From: Blastopirellula marina
GTDB taxonomy: Bacteria > Planctomycetota > Planctomycetia > Pirellulales > Pirellulaceae
Length of the DNA stretch: 64,000 bases
Direction of reading: 5' to 3'
Assembly (NCBI RefSeq): GCF_002967765.1
Contig: NZ_PUHY01000012.1
Location: 1-64,000, forward strand
Both the position numbers and the translations under genes were made by a program. Below are positions 17,551 to 26,288 of this stretch, one piece after another. Under the pieces are notes generated by a model, which searched no databases, had not been told where the DNA came from, and saw nothing but the letters and a program-made list of their open reading frames with translations. Numbering within the stretch: position 1 is the stretch's first letter; every line of letters begins with the position of its first letter.

Positions 17551-17934
17551 TTAACGGAGATCCTTCACGCCCTTCTTACCGGCAACGGTCTTCTTCGGCC
17601 CCTTCCGGGTACGAGCATTGGTTCGGGTACGCTGACCACGAACGGGAAGACCACGACGGTGACGCAGACCGCGATAGCAAACGATACGGTTGAGACGCTG
17701 GATATTCTGCGAAAGCTGACGACGAAGGGGACCTTCGACCGTGTATTCGCTTTCCAGCAGACCTGCCAAACGGCTCAATTCGTCTTCGTGAATTTCAGAA
17801 GCTAGGCGATCTTGATCGATGCCAACCTTCACACACAATTCGCGAGCGACAGCCGGGCCGACGCCGTACAAGTACGTCAAGCTGATCCAGGTCTTTTTAT
17901 CGTTGGGAATGTCCACACCGAGCAAACGTGGCAT
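17551..17934 (-). CDS. rpsM: Ribosomal protein uS13
   Basis: Small-subunit head protein S13, 127 residues, which contacts 5S/23S rRNA bridges and P-site tRNA. It starts MPRLLGVDIPNDK, contains the helix-hairpin-helix YGVGPAVARELC, and ends with the basic tail typical of S13 (GQRTRTNARTRKGPKKT). It lies 160 bp downstream of rpmJ. Confidence 0.96.
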   Translation of the reverse strand: MPRLLGVDIPNDKKTWISLTYLYGVGPAVARELCVKVGIDQDRLASEIHEDELSRLAGLLESEYTVEGPLRRQLSQNIQRLNRIVCYRGLRHRRGLPVRGQRTRTNARTRKGPKKTVAGKKGVKDLR

Positions 17935-18094
17935 GGTGATCTCCTGTGGCGGCCCGTTGGGGCCAGATATCGAAAATGTATTGTGCTAGGGATTGCGAAC
18001 AGAAAGCAGGTGTTTCACTTGCCCGAACCGGGCGACCTCAAAGATTTGAAGAAACACCGTGGCAAAGAGGAAACAAACGCCGGCCGTCCACCAT

Positions 18095-18208
18095 TTAACC
18101 TTGGCGTTGCTTATGGCGTGCGTTTTCGCAAATGACATAAACTCGACCGCGACGGCGGACGACTTTGCATTTGTCGCAAATACGCTTTACGCTGGCTCTT
18201 ACCTTCAT
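18095..18208 (-). CDS. rpmJ: Ribosomal protein bL36 (zinc-binding form)
   Basis: A 37-residue protein read directly from the minus strand: it begins [15 protein letters not shown] and ends ARHKQRQG. The zinc ligands Cys11, Cys14, Cys27 and His32 are all present, so this is the C+ zinc form of L36. GGAAG upstream of the ATG at 18208 serves as ribosome binding site. It sits between map and rpsM, its usual place at the start of the alpha cluster; infA, often adjacent in other bacteria, is not present. Confidence 0.95.
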   Translation of the reverse strand: MKVRASVKRICDKCKVVRRRGRVYVICENARHKQRQG

Positions 18209-18411
18209 GACTCTCTACTTCCAAACCTTGGGCGTTGGGGAAGCGGGACAGTATACCCGACTTCCTCAAATAGTGGCAAGGGGCGAGAATGCGAAAATCT
18301 TTCGATTTCGCACCCGATTCATGACATTCCTCTTGACCAGTCCTCTTTTAGCCTCTTGCTGGAGGTACTTTGGCGGCTAACCGTGGCCGAAGTCTTCCCT
18401 TCCGAAATAAG

Positions 18412-19188
18412 CTATGTCGGATCGGCACCGGTCAAAATGCGAACACCGCTGCTGGTCAACGCCAACGTGTGCTCGAAATGGGCAGTTAGACTCTTGTCCT
18501 TAGTGGAAAGCGTCCATCCATCGCCATGGAGATAAAGATCTTGCCGTCCGACGGCAACCATTGGTTCAACCGCCAATACCAATCCGGGGCGGAGATCAAA
18601 ATCTCCTTTCTTCCTAAACTCTCTAGAATCGTAATTGGGCACCTGAGGTTCTTCGTGCATCGTCTTGCCGATTCCGTGCCCCACAAGCGTTGTGATCACC
18701 GAAAAACCAGCTGATTCGACCTCGGCCTGCATTTCCTTGGCAACTTGACTCCAGCGTTTCTTAACTGGCAATAGCTCGATCGCAATCTGCAGAGCTCGCT
18801 CGGTTACCTGCATCAACTTCCGGGCTTCGTCGCTAATCTCACCCACCGCATAAGTCCACGCAGAGTCGCCGCACCAGCCGCCGATCTTGGCGCCAGTATC
18901 AACACTGACGACGTCTCCCTCTTTTAGTACACGGCTCCCTGGGATTCCATGAACGACTTCATCATTTACCGAAATACAGGTTGCCGCCGGAAAAGGAACT
19001 TTACCAGGCACGCCCTTAAAAAGCGGAATCGCCCCAGCTTCGGCAAAAAGGTCGTCGACCGCCTTATCGAGCTCGGCAGTCGTGATCCCTGGTTTCACCA
19101 AGGCAGACACCTGCTGATGCGCCTGGCGAACAAGTTGGCCAGCGACGTGCATCTTGTCGATCTCGCGCTGCGAACGGAGCGTGATCAT
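18412..19188 (-). CDS. map: Type I methionine aminopeptidase
   Basis: A 258-residue enzyme that removes the initiator methionine from nascent proteins. The dimetal ligands are visible in order: the Asp pair in VSVDTG and WCGDSAW, His in GHGIGKTMHEEP, Glu in EPMV, and the final Glu in AHFEHTLAL. The length and the HGIPG motif fit the bacterial type Ia enzyme. It starts 2 bp after the adk stop, consistent with co-transcription with adk as in many spc operons. Confidence 0.96.
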   Translation of the reverse strand: MITLRSQREIDKMHVAGQLVRQAHQQVSALVKPGITTAELDKAVDDLFAEAGAIPLFKGVPGKVPFPAATCISVNDEVVHGIPGSRVLKEGDVVSVDTGAKIGGWCGDSAWTYAVGEISDEARKLMQVTERALQIAIELLPVKKRWSQVAKEMQAEVESAGFSVITTLVGHGIGKTMHEEPQVPNYDSREFRKKGDFDLRPGLVLAVEPMVAVGRQDLYLHGDGWTLSTKDKSLTAHFEHTLALTSSGVRILTGADPT

Positions 19189-19190
19189 GC

Positions 19191-19769
19191 CTACTTGTCT
19201 TGCTCTACCTTGTTCAGGACATCCAGAATCCGCGCGAACACTTCTTCGACGCTTCCGAGCCCGTCGATACGATGCAGCACATCCTGTTCGCTGTAATACT
19301 TAATGAGTGGCGAAGTCATATCGTCATAGACTTCCATCCGCTTGCGGATCGTCTCGGCATTGTCGTCGCCGCGATCTTCCTTCTTCGCACGGTCCATCAA
19401 GCGGCGAAACAGCTCATCTTGGTCGACCGTCAAATTGAGAACCGCGTCGATCTTTTCGTCATCCACGGCCAAGGCCAGGTCGAGTGATGCCGCTTGAGGC
19501 AGTGTCCGCGGAAAACCATCGAGGAGATAACCGTTGCGGCAATCAGATTGAGCGAGACGCTGGCGGACTAATTGAACGACAATCTCGTCGGCAGCCAGTC
19601 GCCCACCTTCCATCTGGGCAGCAACCTTCAGACCCAGCTCTGTCTTCTCGCGAATCGCTTCGCGTAGCATCTCGCCGGTAGAGATATGCGGAATGTGAAG
19701 CGAGTCCACAAGTTTGTGGGACTGAGTCCCTTTTCCGACACCAGGTGGTCCGAGGAAGATGATCCGCAT
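19191..19769 (-). CDS. adk: Adenylate kinase
   Basis: A 192-residue kinase that interconverts ATP + AMP and 2 ADP. The P-loop is GPPGVGKGTQ (7-16); the AMP-binding ISTGEMLRE, the GFPRT motif and the DRAKKEDRGDDN lid region follow. The lid is short and lacks the zinc-Cys cluster, giving the small form of the enzyme. It follows secY after a 124-bp spacer with a terminator-like hairpin and is tightly followed by map. Confidence 0.96.
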   Translation of the reverse strand: MRIIFLGPPGVGKGTQSHKLVDSLHIPHISTGEMLREAIREKTELGLKVAAQMEGGRLAADEIVVQLVRQRLAQSDCRNGYLLDGFPRTLPQAASLDLALAVDDEKIDAVLNLTVDQDELFRRLMDRAKKEDRGDDNAETIRKRMEVYDDMTSPLIKYYSEQDVLHRIDGLGSVEEVFARILDVLNKVEQDK

Positions 19770-19828
19770 GGCACAACCGCAGCCTTGGCTGGGCCTCGGT
19801 AACCAGGGCGATCACCTCAGCCGAAGTC

Positions 19829-19871
19829 AAAAAATCGAAATCACCTTCACGTGGGGATCCGGGAAGGTGAT
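19829..19871 (-). terminator. Terminator-like hairpin between secY and adk
   Basis: A perfect 9-bp stem (19840-19848 with 19863-19871) has a 14-base loop and is followed on the minus strand, after five bases, by six T residues (19834-19829). It could terminate or attenuate the spc transcript after secY, giving adk-map lower or separate expression. Confidence 0.55.
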
Positions 19872-19893
19872 ACGCGCCGCCGAAGCGATCCGG

Positions 19894-21279
19894 TTAGCCT
19901 TCGATAAGGCCCTTGTAGTTTCGCATCACCAAGTGACTGTCGATCTTCTGTACAAGATCGAATGCCACGCTCACGGCGATCAGCAAACCAGTACCACCGT
20001 AGAAGCTGGCAACTTGAGGTGAGACCCCCAGTTCTGCCGAAACGATGGTCGGAATGATGGCAACCAAAGCCAAGAAGCCTGCCCCGACGTAGGTGATACG
20101 AACCATCACCTTTTCCAAGTACTCTTCCGTACGACGGCCTGGGCGATATCCAGGAATGAACGAACCGAAGTTCTTCAGGTTCTCTGACACGTCCTTCGGG
20201 TTGAAGGTAATCGCCGTCCAGAAGTAGCAGAAGAAGTAGATCAACGCGATATAGCAAGCGACGTAGAGGAAACTTTGCCCGCGAGCAAAGACTTCCGCCA
20301 AGCTATTGAACACGGCCCAGTTGGTATATCGTCCCAGTGCTTGGAAGACAAACTGCGGGAACAATAACAAGCTACTGGCGAAAATGATCGGCATCACACC
20401 AGCTTGATTAATTCGCAGCGGCAGGAACTGACGCGTTCCACCATAGACGCGACGGCCACGAACATGCTTCGCACTTTGCATGGGGATCTTACGTTGCCCC
20501 TGCATGATGAAGACCACGCCGGTAATCACCGCCACAAAGACGACGGCTAACACCACGATATGTTCGATACCAATTTCGCCGGTGGCAAAGTTGGTTAGTT
20601 CTGGCTTGGCGTTGTAAAGAAGTTCCAGCAAGGCACCCGGCATCTGAGCGAGAATACCTGCCATGATCAAAAGGCTGATCCCGTTCCCGATACCAAACTC
20701 ATCGATCTGCTCGCCGAGCCACATCAAGAATACGGTACCACAGGTCATGATCGCCACCGCGACAATCGCCCAGCCCCAATACAAACTCTTATCGAGGTTG
20801 GCGGGATCGCTAGACGTCCAAAACGCTTGGTTCACGATACTATTACCGTCCTCCCCAACCCCGGCCATCGTCGCCAGATAGAAGTAACTTTGGACGATAC
20901 ATAACGCCACGGTCGCGTAGCGGGTATATTCGTTGATCTTCTTACGGCCAGTCTCGCCTTCTTTTTGCAGCTCTTCCAGCGGCTTCCAGACGGTGCCGAG
21001 CAATTGGAAGATAATCGAGGCCGAGATATAGGGCATGATGCCCAAACCGAAGATAGTGATCTGGTTCAGAGCACTAGCACTGAACACCGACACCTGTTGC
21101 AAGAGATCGGAGACGCCGCCGTTGCCTTGCTGGGCAAACATCTCTTGCAGCTTTAGCTGATCGATCATCGGAAGAGGAATCTGCGAGCCGATGCGAAACA
21201 CGGCCAGCAGAAAGATTGTCAGCCCAATCTTCCGACGCAGTTCAGGAATCGTGAAGATGACGCGTACTTTTTCCAGCAT
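19894..21279 (-). CDS. secY: Protein translocase channel subunit SecY
   Basis: The 461-residue main pore of the Sec translocon, a polytopic inner-membrane protein with about ten membrane helices. Conserved segments include the N-terminal FTIPELRRKIGLTIFLLAVFRIGSQIP region split over residues 10-35, IGNGISLLI near 185 and the cytoplasmic loop QGQRKIPMQSAK. It lies after rplO with a 167-bp spacer, the normal end of the spc cluster. Its partner secE is in this window at 47.4 kb. Confidence 0.96.
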   Translation of the reverse strand: MLEKVRVIFTIPELRRKIGLTIFLLAVFRIGSQIPLPMIDQLKLQEMFAQQGNGGVSDLLQQVSVFSASALNQITIFGLGIMPYISASIIFQLLGTVWKPLEELQKEGETGRKKINEYTRYATVALCIVQSYFYLATMAGVGEDGNSIVNQAFWTSSDPANLDKSLYWGWAIVAVAIMTCGTVFLMWLGEQIDEFGIGNGISLLIMAGILAQMPGALLELLYNAKPELTNFATGEIGIEHIVVLAVVFVAVITGVVFIMQGQRKIPMQSAKHVRGRRVYGGTRQFLPLRINQAGVMPIIFASSLLLFPQFVFQALGRYTNWAVFNSLAEVFARGQSFLYVACYIALIYFFCYFWTAITFNPKDVSENLKNFGSFIPGYRPGRRTEEYLEKVMVRITYVGAGFLALVAIIPTIVSAELGVSPQVASFYGGTGLLIAVSVAFDLVQKIDSHLVMRNYKGLIEG

Positions 21280-21446
21280 GACAATCTAACCTGAGATGTG
21301 GCTAATCCGATTGAAGCCCTGCTAGGGGCCTGGCGAAGGGTGCAATCCGTGAGAATTGCGTGGATAGGAGAATGTACACCAAATTACCTATCCACAGCCA
21401 GACCACCCAACAGCTCGAAGCTTAGCGACTCGAAACAGAGTGCTAT

Positions 21447-21944
21447 TTAGCTATTCGCCTGCTTGGCTTGTTCCTTCTTCTCCGCGACGGTCACGCGACG
21501 GACCACCGTGGTGCAGGTACCACCGGCCTTTTCGATCTTTTCCTTGGCCGACGCACTGAAGCGGTGTGCTTCCACGGTCAACTTCTTCGACAGATCGCCG
21601 TCGCCGAGGATCTTAATTTCGTCGAAGCGGCGCTTGCACAGTCCCTTGGACTGAAGCGTTTCCGCATTAACGGTGTCGCCGTTGTCGAACAGTTCGTTCA
21701 GGTCCTTGATGTTGACACAAGAAACCGTATCGGCCCACTTGTTATTAAAGCCGCGTTTTGGCACGTGACGGACGATCGGGGTCTGACCACCTTGGAAGGT
21801 AGCACGGTTCGACCAGCCAGCACGGCTACGAGCACCCTTGTGACCACGTTGCGAGGTCTTGCCCCAGCCACTACCGGTACCACGACCGATACGTTGGCGA
21901 CGCTTGTTCTTCTGAACGCCTTGATTAATTTCGTGCAAACTCAT
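21447..21944 (-). CDS. rplO: Ribosomal protein uL15
   Basis: Large-subunit assembly protein L15, 165 residues. The Gly/Arg-rich N-terminus (RQRIGRGTGSGWGKTSQRGHKG) is split by the usual loop, followed by GFNNKWADTVSCVNIKDLNELF. Its ATG overlaps the rpsE stop (TAATG at 21942-21946), so translation is coupled. The gene normally found between rpsE and rplO, rpmD (L30), is absent. Confidence 0.95.
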   Translation of the reverse strand: MSLHEINQGVQKNKRRQRIGRGTGSGWGKTSQRGHKGARSRAGWSNRATFQGGQTPIVRHVPKRGFNNKWADTVSCVNIKDLNELFDNGDTVNAETLQSKGLCKRRFDEIKILGDGDLSKKLTVEAHRFSASAKEKIEKAGGTCTTVVRRVTVAEKKEQAKQANS

Positions 21945-22426
21945 TAGACGGCCACTCCTCGCAGGCGTTGAATTTCATCCTTGGTTCGGAGCTGTTCCAG
22001 GGCATTCATGGTGGCTTTCACCAGAACGACCGGATTGGTCGAACCGAAGCTCTTGGTTAGCACGTCGTGAAGACCGGCTGCTTCGCAGACGGCACGGACC
22101 GACGCACCAGCAATGATACCCGTACCAGGGTGAGCCGGAAGCATGATAACTTGACCAGCGCCGAAACGACCGATTACCTGGTGAGGAATGCTACCCTCGG
22201 TCACAGGAACTTCGATCATCTTACGTTCGGCTTGCTTCACCGCTTTTTGCACGCTTGGTGGAACTTCGTTGGCTTTACCATAGCCCCAACCGACGCGGCC
22301 CTTGCCATCGCCAATGACGACCATCGCAGCAAAGCTGAATCGACGACCACCCTTAACCACGGCAGCACAGCGTTTGATCTTGACGACCTTTTCGACGAAT
22401 CCGCCTTTGCCAGAATCTTTCGCCAC
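21944..22426 (-). CDS. rpsE: Ribosomal protein uS5
   Basis: Small-subunit decoding-fidelity protein S5, 160 residues. The double-stranded RNA-binding N-domain carries VVKGGRRFSFAAMVVIGDG and the C-domain carries HPGTGIIAGASVRAVCE. It overlaps rplO by one base (TAATG). Length is near the E. coli value (167), with no odd residues seen. Confidence 0.96.
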   Translation of the reverse strand: MAKDSGKGGFVEKVVKIKRCAAVVKGGRRFSFAAMVVIGDGKGRVGWGYGKANEVPPSVQKAVKQAERKMIEVPVTEGSIPHQVIGRFGAGQVIMLPAHPGTGIIAGASVRAVCEAAGLHDVLTKSFGSTNPVVLVKATMNALEQLRTKDEIQRLRGVAV

Positions 22427-22504
22427 TGTATCGGCTCTCCCGTTTGGATGTTGCCAATCCGATGCGGATTAGCGATTCCCAACGCTGTTAGTACTTATGT
22501 TCGT

Positions 22505-22870
22505 TTAGAAGTCCAAACCACCTTCACGAGCGGCCGCGGCAAGCGCTGCGACGCGACCGTTGTAGCGAAAGTGGCCACGATCGAAGCAAACCTGCTTCAA
22601 TCCGGCTGCCAGGGCCCTTTCCGCGATTGCCTTACCAATGCTGGCGGCTGCATCGCAGTTACCGGCGGTGCCTTCGCTGCGCAGATCTTTGTCACGCGAC
22701 GAAGCCGACACCAAGGTGCGACCTGCTTCATCGTCGATGATCTGGCAGTAGATGTGATTATTGCTGCGGAAAATCGTCAGCCGAGGGCGTTCTGCATTGC
22801 CGCGAGCCTTTCGACGGACATGGTTGCTCCGACGCTTACGCTGTTTGGCGATGAATTTTTGCTTGTTCAC
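22505..22870 (-). CDS. rplR: Ribosomal protein uL18
   Basis: 5S rRNA-binding protein L18, 121 residues. Recognised by the basic N-terminus ([20 protein letters not shown]), the [17 protein letters not shown] strand and the C-terminal [17 protein letters not shown]. It lies between rplF and rpsE, 75-78 bp from each, as in the standard spc order. Confidence 0.96.
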   Translation of the reverse strand: MNKQKFIAKQRKRRSNHVRRKARGNAERPRLTIFRSNNHIYCQIIDDEAGRTLVSASSRDKDLRSEGTAGNCDAAASIGKAIAERALAAGLKQVCFDRGHFRYNGRVAALAAAAREGGLDF

Positions 22871-22945
22871 GACTTTACTAGCCTCGTAGGTGCCTGGCGA
22901 GTAGGCCTGGGCACGTTGACTTCACCGAAATTGGATGGTTACCGA

Positions 22946-23491
22946 TTACTTACCTGCGGCCTTACCTGGCTTCAGCTTGACGCGTTCGCCTTGGTATCGT
23001 ACGCCCTTACCCTTGTAAGGTTCAGGCTTTCGCACAGCACGCACTTCGGCAGCAAACTGACCAACCCGTTGCTTGTCGATACCCTTGACGACAATGTGCG
23101 TCTGATCTGGGCATTTGACATCAAGATCGGTGGGGATCTTCTTATGCACTTCGTTGGCAAAACCAACACGCAGTTGCAGGACGTCGCCAGCGATCGCGGC
23201 AAGGTAACCCACGCCCACGACTTCAAGACGCTTTTCGTAACCTTGATCAACACCAAGCACCATGTTCGAGATCAGTGCACGAGTCAAACCGTGCATGGCC
23301 TTCGCGGTACGGGTGTCACTCTTACGAGTCACGGTCACGTCTTTACCATCTTCACCCACCTCAACCGTGATTTCCGGATTGGCGGTGTAAGATAGTTTGC
23401 CCAATGGGCCTTCTACGTTCACCGTCTGGCCATCAACCGAGACTTTCACTTTCTCGGGTACGGCGACCGGCTTGCGTCCTAGTCGGGACAT
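22946..23491 (-). CDS. rplF: Ribosomal protein uL6
   Basis: Large-subunit protein L6, 181 residues, near the sarcin-ricin loop. It starts MSRLGRKPVAVPEKVKV, has two related beta domains and ends with EPYKGKGVRYQGERVKLKPGK, the conserved C-terminal signature. Standard length and position between rpsH and rplR. Confidence 0.96.
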   Translation of the reverse strand: MSRLGRKPVAVPEKVKVSVDGQTVNVEGPLGKLSYTANPEITVEVGEDGKDVTVTRKSDTRTAKAMHGLTRALISNMVLGVDQGYEKRLEVVGVGYLAAIAGDVLQLRVGFANEVHKKIPTDLDVKCPDQTHIVVKGIDKQRVGQFAAEVRAVRKPEPYKGKGVRYQGERVKLKPGKAAGK

Positions 23492-23599
23492 TTTCTTAAC
23501 CTTTAAAAGGCAATGGGTCTCTGCGAAGGAGACTGTCCTGCGGGTTGTATGAACTAATGAATCGTTGGGTCAGTGTACGGTTAGTTTGGCGAGAATCGC

Positions 23600-23995
23600 T
23601 TACCAAACTTCGCACAAGACTTCGCCACCGATCTTCTTTTGGCGAGCTTCGCGATCGCTGATCACCCCGTTCGAGGTGCTGATCACGGTAATGCCCATTC
23701 CGTTAAGGATCGGACGAAGGTCAGTCGACTTCGAGTAAATACGACGGCCTGGTTTACTGACGCGTTTGATGTGCTGAATAACACGTTCCCCGCTGGGGCC
23801 GTACTTCAGTTCCAAACGGATCTGTTTAACTGGGTAATCGTCGGTTTCCACCCAGTCCCAAATGTAACCTTCACGTTTCAAGACGTCGGCTAGGCCGCGT
23901 TTTACCTTGGACGTGGGCATTTCGACGTGTGGGTGCTCGACGCGAACCGCATTGCGAATGCGGGTCAACATGTCGGCGATAGGGTCGGTCATCAT
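23600..23995 (-). CDS. rpsH: Ribosomal protein uS8
   Basis: Small-subunit central-domain protein S8, 131 residues; in enteric bacteria it is the translational regulator of the spc operon. It starts (M)MTDPIADMLTRIRNA and ends with the conserved STSNGVISDREARQKKIGGE. Two adjacent ATG codons can serve as start. It lies 16 bp after rpsN. Confidence 0.95.
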   Translation of the reverse strand: MMTDPIADMLTRIRNAVRVEHPHVEMPTSKVKRGLADVLKREGYIWDWVETDDYPVKQIRLELKYGPSGERVIQHIKRVSKPGRRIYSKSTDLRPILNGMGITVISTSNGVISDREARQKKIGGEVLCEVW

Positions 23996-24011
23996 GATAC
24001 TTGGGGTCCCC

Positions 24012-24197
24012 TTACCAACTCGCCTTGCGTAAACCTGGAATCAGCCCTCGATCCGCCAAGTTGCGAATGCAGATACGGCAGACACCGAACTTCCGATACA
24101 CGGCACGTGGCCGTCCGCACATATTGCAGCGACGCTCACGCCGAGACGAAAACTTCGGCTCGCGAGTGGCCTTGGCGATTTTTGACTTGCTTGCCAC
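24012..24197 (-). CDS. rpsN: Ribosomal protein uS14, zinc type
   Basis: The short 61-residue form of S14. Two Cys pairs (RCNMCGRP and VCRICIRN) form the zinc site, marking it as the C+ (type Z) paralog rather than the 101-residue zinc-free form. The C-terminus [11 protein letters not shown] is canonical. It sits between rplE and rpsH, its normal place. Confidence 0.96.
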   Translation of the reverse strand: MASKSKIAKATREPKFSSRRERRCNMCGRPRAVYRKFGVCRICIRNLADRGLIPGLRKASW

Positions 24198-24271
24198 GAG
24201 GATTTCCTACCTGGAAAACGAATCGACTGGGTAACAAACGTTATATATCTTGCCGCGTTCAGCGAAATTGC

Positions 24272-24844
24272 TTAGGCGGTTTTCTTCTTTTTCGGTTCAT
24301 CCCGCTGAAACGGCATGCCCAACATGGCAAGCAGCTCGCGGGCTTCGTCATCGGTGGCACCACTGGTAACAAACGTGATGTCCATCCCTTGCTGACGGGT
24401 GTACTTGTCCGGGTTCAATTCCGGGAACACCATCTGCTCGGTCAGGCCCATGGTGTAGTTACCATTGCCGTCGAAACTCTTGCGATTCACACCGCGAAAG
24501 TCACGAACCTGGGGAAGTGCCAGGGAAACCAGGCGATCCAGGAATTCATACATCCGTTGGCGACGCAAGGTCACCTTCACACCGATGGGCATGCCTTCGC
24601 GAAGCTTAAAAGCAGCAACGCTCTTACGTGCCCGACAAATCTGAGGACGCTGACCGGTGAATTCGGCCATTGCTTCCGCAGCTTCGTCAACGTGCTTCTT
24701 TTCGGTGACGGCGGTGCCGACACCCATGTTCACGACGATCTTACGCAGACGCGGCAGATTCATCGGGTTCTTACGACCCAGCTTCTCAGCCAGTGCCGGA
24801 AGCACTTCTTTTTCGAATTGTTCTTGAAGTCGTGGTTTGCTCAT
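24272..24844 (-). CDS. rplE: Ribosomal protein uL5
   Basis: 5S rRNA and P-site tRNA-contacting protein L5, 190 residues. Diagnostic segments are RKIVVNMGVG, GQRPQICRARKSVAAFKLREG and the C-terminal TFVTSGATDDEARELLAMLGMPF. Length is slightly above the E. coli value (179) because of a Lys-rich C-terminal extension (KKKKTA). Confidence 0.96.
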   Translation of the reverse strand: MSKPRLQEQFEKEVLPALAEKLGRKNPMNLPRLRKIVVNMGVGTAVTEKKHVDEAAEAMAEFTGQRPQICRARKSVAAFKLREGMPIGVKVTLRRQRMYEFLDRLVSLALPQVRDFRGVNRKSFDGNGNYTMGLTEQMVFPELNPDKYTRQQGMDITFVTSGATDDEARELLAMLGMPFQRDEPKKKKTA

Positions 24845-24905
24845 GGCTTATCTCGAACGTTTACCGGCTCACGCCTATGTTTTGGAAACTGCTCGTGAAG
24901 CAGTG

Positions 24906-25241
24906 TTACTTGGCGGGGCTCAGCGTACCAAGTTCGGCACTGCACGATTTGCAGTAGCGAACCTTGCTGCCGTCCTCTTTGATCTTGGCACCGGTCTTGG
25001 TGCGTTTCTTACACTCGGTGCAAACCAGCATCACGTTGGAAATGTCGATTGGCATTTCCTTCGAGAGCTTACCGCCACGTGGGTTACGTTGGCTTGGTTT
25101 GACGTGCTTGTAGACCTTCGCAGCCCCTTCGACCAGGATCTTGCCCTTGTCGGAGAAAACCTTGAGGACCTTGCCTCGCAGTTGGCCAGCGCTGTCGGCC
25201 CCGGTGATGATTTCGACGGTGTCGTCAACTTTGATATGCAT
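24906..25241 (-). CDS. rplX: Ribosomal protein uL24 with Cys4 zinc-ribbon-like tail
   Basis: Assembly-initiator protein L24, 111 residues. The KOW motif region (GADSAGQLRGKVLKVFSDKGK) is N-terminal. The C-terminal part carries two Cys pairs (VCTECKK and YCKSCSAE), which look like a zinc ribbon, a variation found in some bacterial L24 proteins but not in E. coli. Its ATG overlaps the rplN stop (TAATG), so the two are translationally coupled. Confidence 0.94.
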   Translation of the reverse strand: MHIKVDDTVEIITGADSAGQLRGKVLKVFSDKGKILVEGAAKVYKHVKPSQRNPRGGKLSKEMPIDISNVMLVCTECKKRTKTGAKIKEDGSKVRYCKSCSAELGTLSPAK

Positions 25242-25609
25242 TAGACCACCTCACTCGCCAAACTGACGATCTTCATGAACTTACGATCACGCAGCTCACG
25301 AGCGACCGCACCGAAAATACGCGTGCCACGCGGGTTATTGTCTTTGTCGATCAGCACCACCGCGTTACGATCGAAGCGGATATAGCTTCCGTCGGGGCGG
25401 CGGGTCGACTTCTTGCAGCGAACGATCACAGCCCGAACGACTGCCTTCTTCTTCACGTCCGCACCGGGCACGACTTCCTTGACCGAGCAAATAATCACGT
25501 CACCCAGGCCAGCGGTTCGCTTACGCGTTCCACCCAAAACCTTGATGCACATGACCTGCTTCGCTCCGGTGTTGTCGGCGACGGCCAGTCTTGTTTCTTG
25601 TTGAATCAT
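25241..25609 (-). CDS. rplN: Ribosomal protein uL14
   Basis: Large-subunit interface protein L14, 122 residues, the binding site of the silencing factor RsfS in other bacteria. Begins [19 protein letters not shown] and contains [19 protein letters not shown]. Standard length; first gene of the spc cluster, 63 bp after rpsQ. Confidence 0.97.
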   Translation of the reverse strand: MIQQETRLAVADNTGAKQVMCIKVLGGTRKRTAGLGDVIICSVKEVVPGADVKKKAVVRAVIVRCKKSTRRPDGSYIRFDRNAVVLIDKDNNPRGTRIFGAVARELRDRKFMKIVSLASEVV

Positions 25610-25672
25610 CGCTTCTTAAATCCAACCCTATGCTTCAACTGCATAACAGCGTTAGCGGATGTACGGGAGCCT

Positions 25673-25987
25673 TTAGCTATCTTGATTTTCCTGCAGCTGA
25701 GCAGCCGCTTCGCGTGCCGCCTTCAAGGCAGCCACGTCGACTTCGGTGCTCTTCTCGACAATTCGCACCAATTCCCAACGCTTCGTCTTGCTGCGTGGTC
25801 GGCTTTCGATGATCTCGACGCGATCGCCCAGTCCCGACTCGTTGTTCTCGTCGTGAACGTGACAGACCATACGTCGCGAGTAGTACTTGCCGTACAGCGG
25901 ATGACGAATTCGGCGGGCGATTTCGACGCGTCGCGTCTTATCTTGCTTGTCGCCCGTCACGCGACCGACCAATACTTTCTTGGGCAT
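25673..25987 (-). CDS. rpsQ: Ribosomal protein uS17
   Basis: Primary 16S rRNA-binding protein S17. The OB-fold core is clear (VGRVTGDKQDKTRRVEIARR at the start, ESRPRSKTKRWELVRIVEKS later). At 104 residues it is about 20 longer than E. coli S17 because of an Ala/Glu-rich C-terminal helix (about residues 83-104). It is the last gene of the S10 cluster, after rpmC. Confidence 0.95.
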   Translation of the reverse strand: MPKKVLVGRVTGDKQDKTRRVEIARRIRHPLYGKYYSRRMVCHVHDENNESGLGDRVEIIESRPRSKTKRWELVRIVEKSTEVDVAALKAAREAAAQLQENQDS

Positions 25988-26019
25988 TGCCGAATATCTC
26001 TCTTAAAACTGCGTTTGAA

Positions 26020-26220
26020 TTAGGTGCTGGCCGCGGCGGCACGTTCGTGTTGAATCGTCTTGATGCGGGCAACCAGCTTGCGGTTCTTGGCCAACTCGCT
26101 GGGGGCATCCAAACGTTCGGTCTGGGATTGAACTCGCAAACGAAACAGCGTTTCCATGGCGTTCTTCAGGTTCGCCTGGAGCTGGTCGTCGCTCATATCT
26201 CGCAATTCACTTGCTTTCAT
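26020..26220 (-). CDS. rpmC: Ribosomal protein uL29
   Basis: The 66-residue helical protein at the exit tunnel, part of the SRP/trigger factor docking site with L23. It starts MKASELRDMSDDQLQANLK and carries NRKLVARIKTI. Usual length and position between rplP and rpsQ. Confidence 0.95.
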   Translation of the reverse strand: MKASELRDMSDDQLQANLKNAMETLFRLRVQSQTERLDAPSELAKNRKLVARIKTIQHERAAAAST

Positions 26221-26288
26221 CGCTCTATCGCCTATCCACGTTGAATTCGCGGGCTAAGTGCCGCTAACCATTGTTCGGCACCAGGTGG

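Noticed and set aside
18209-18411. infA between map and rpmJ
   Set aside because: No minus-strand frame with an IF1-like S1 fold; about 200 bp with stops in every frame.
22067-23395. 442-codon plus-strand open frame across rpsE, rplR and rplF
   Set aside because: It runs antisense through three well-defined ribosomal protein genes; low-complexity translation with no recognisable domain.
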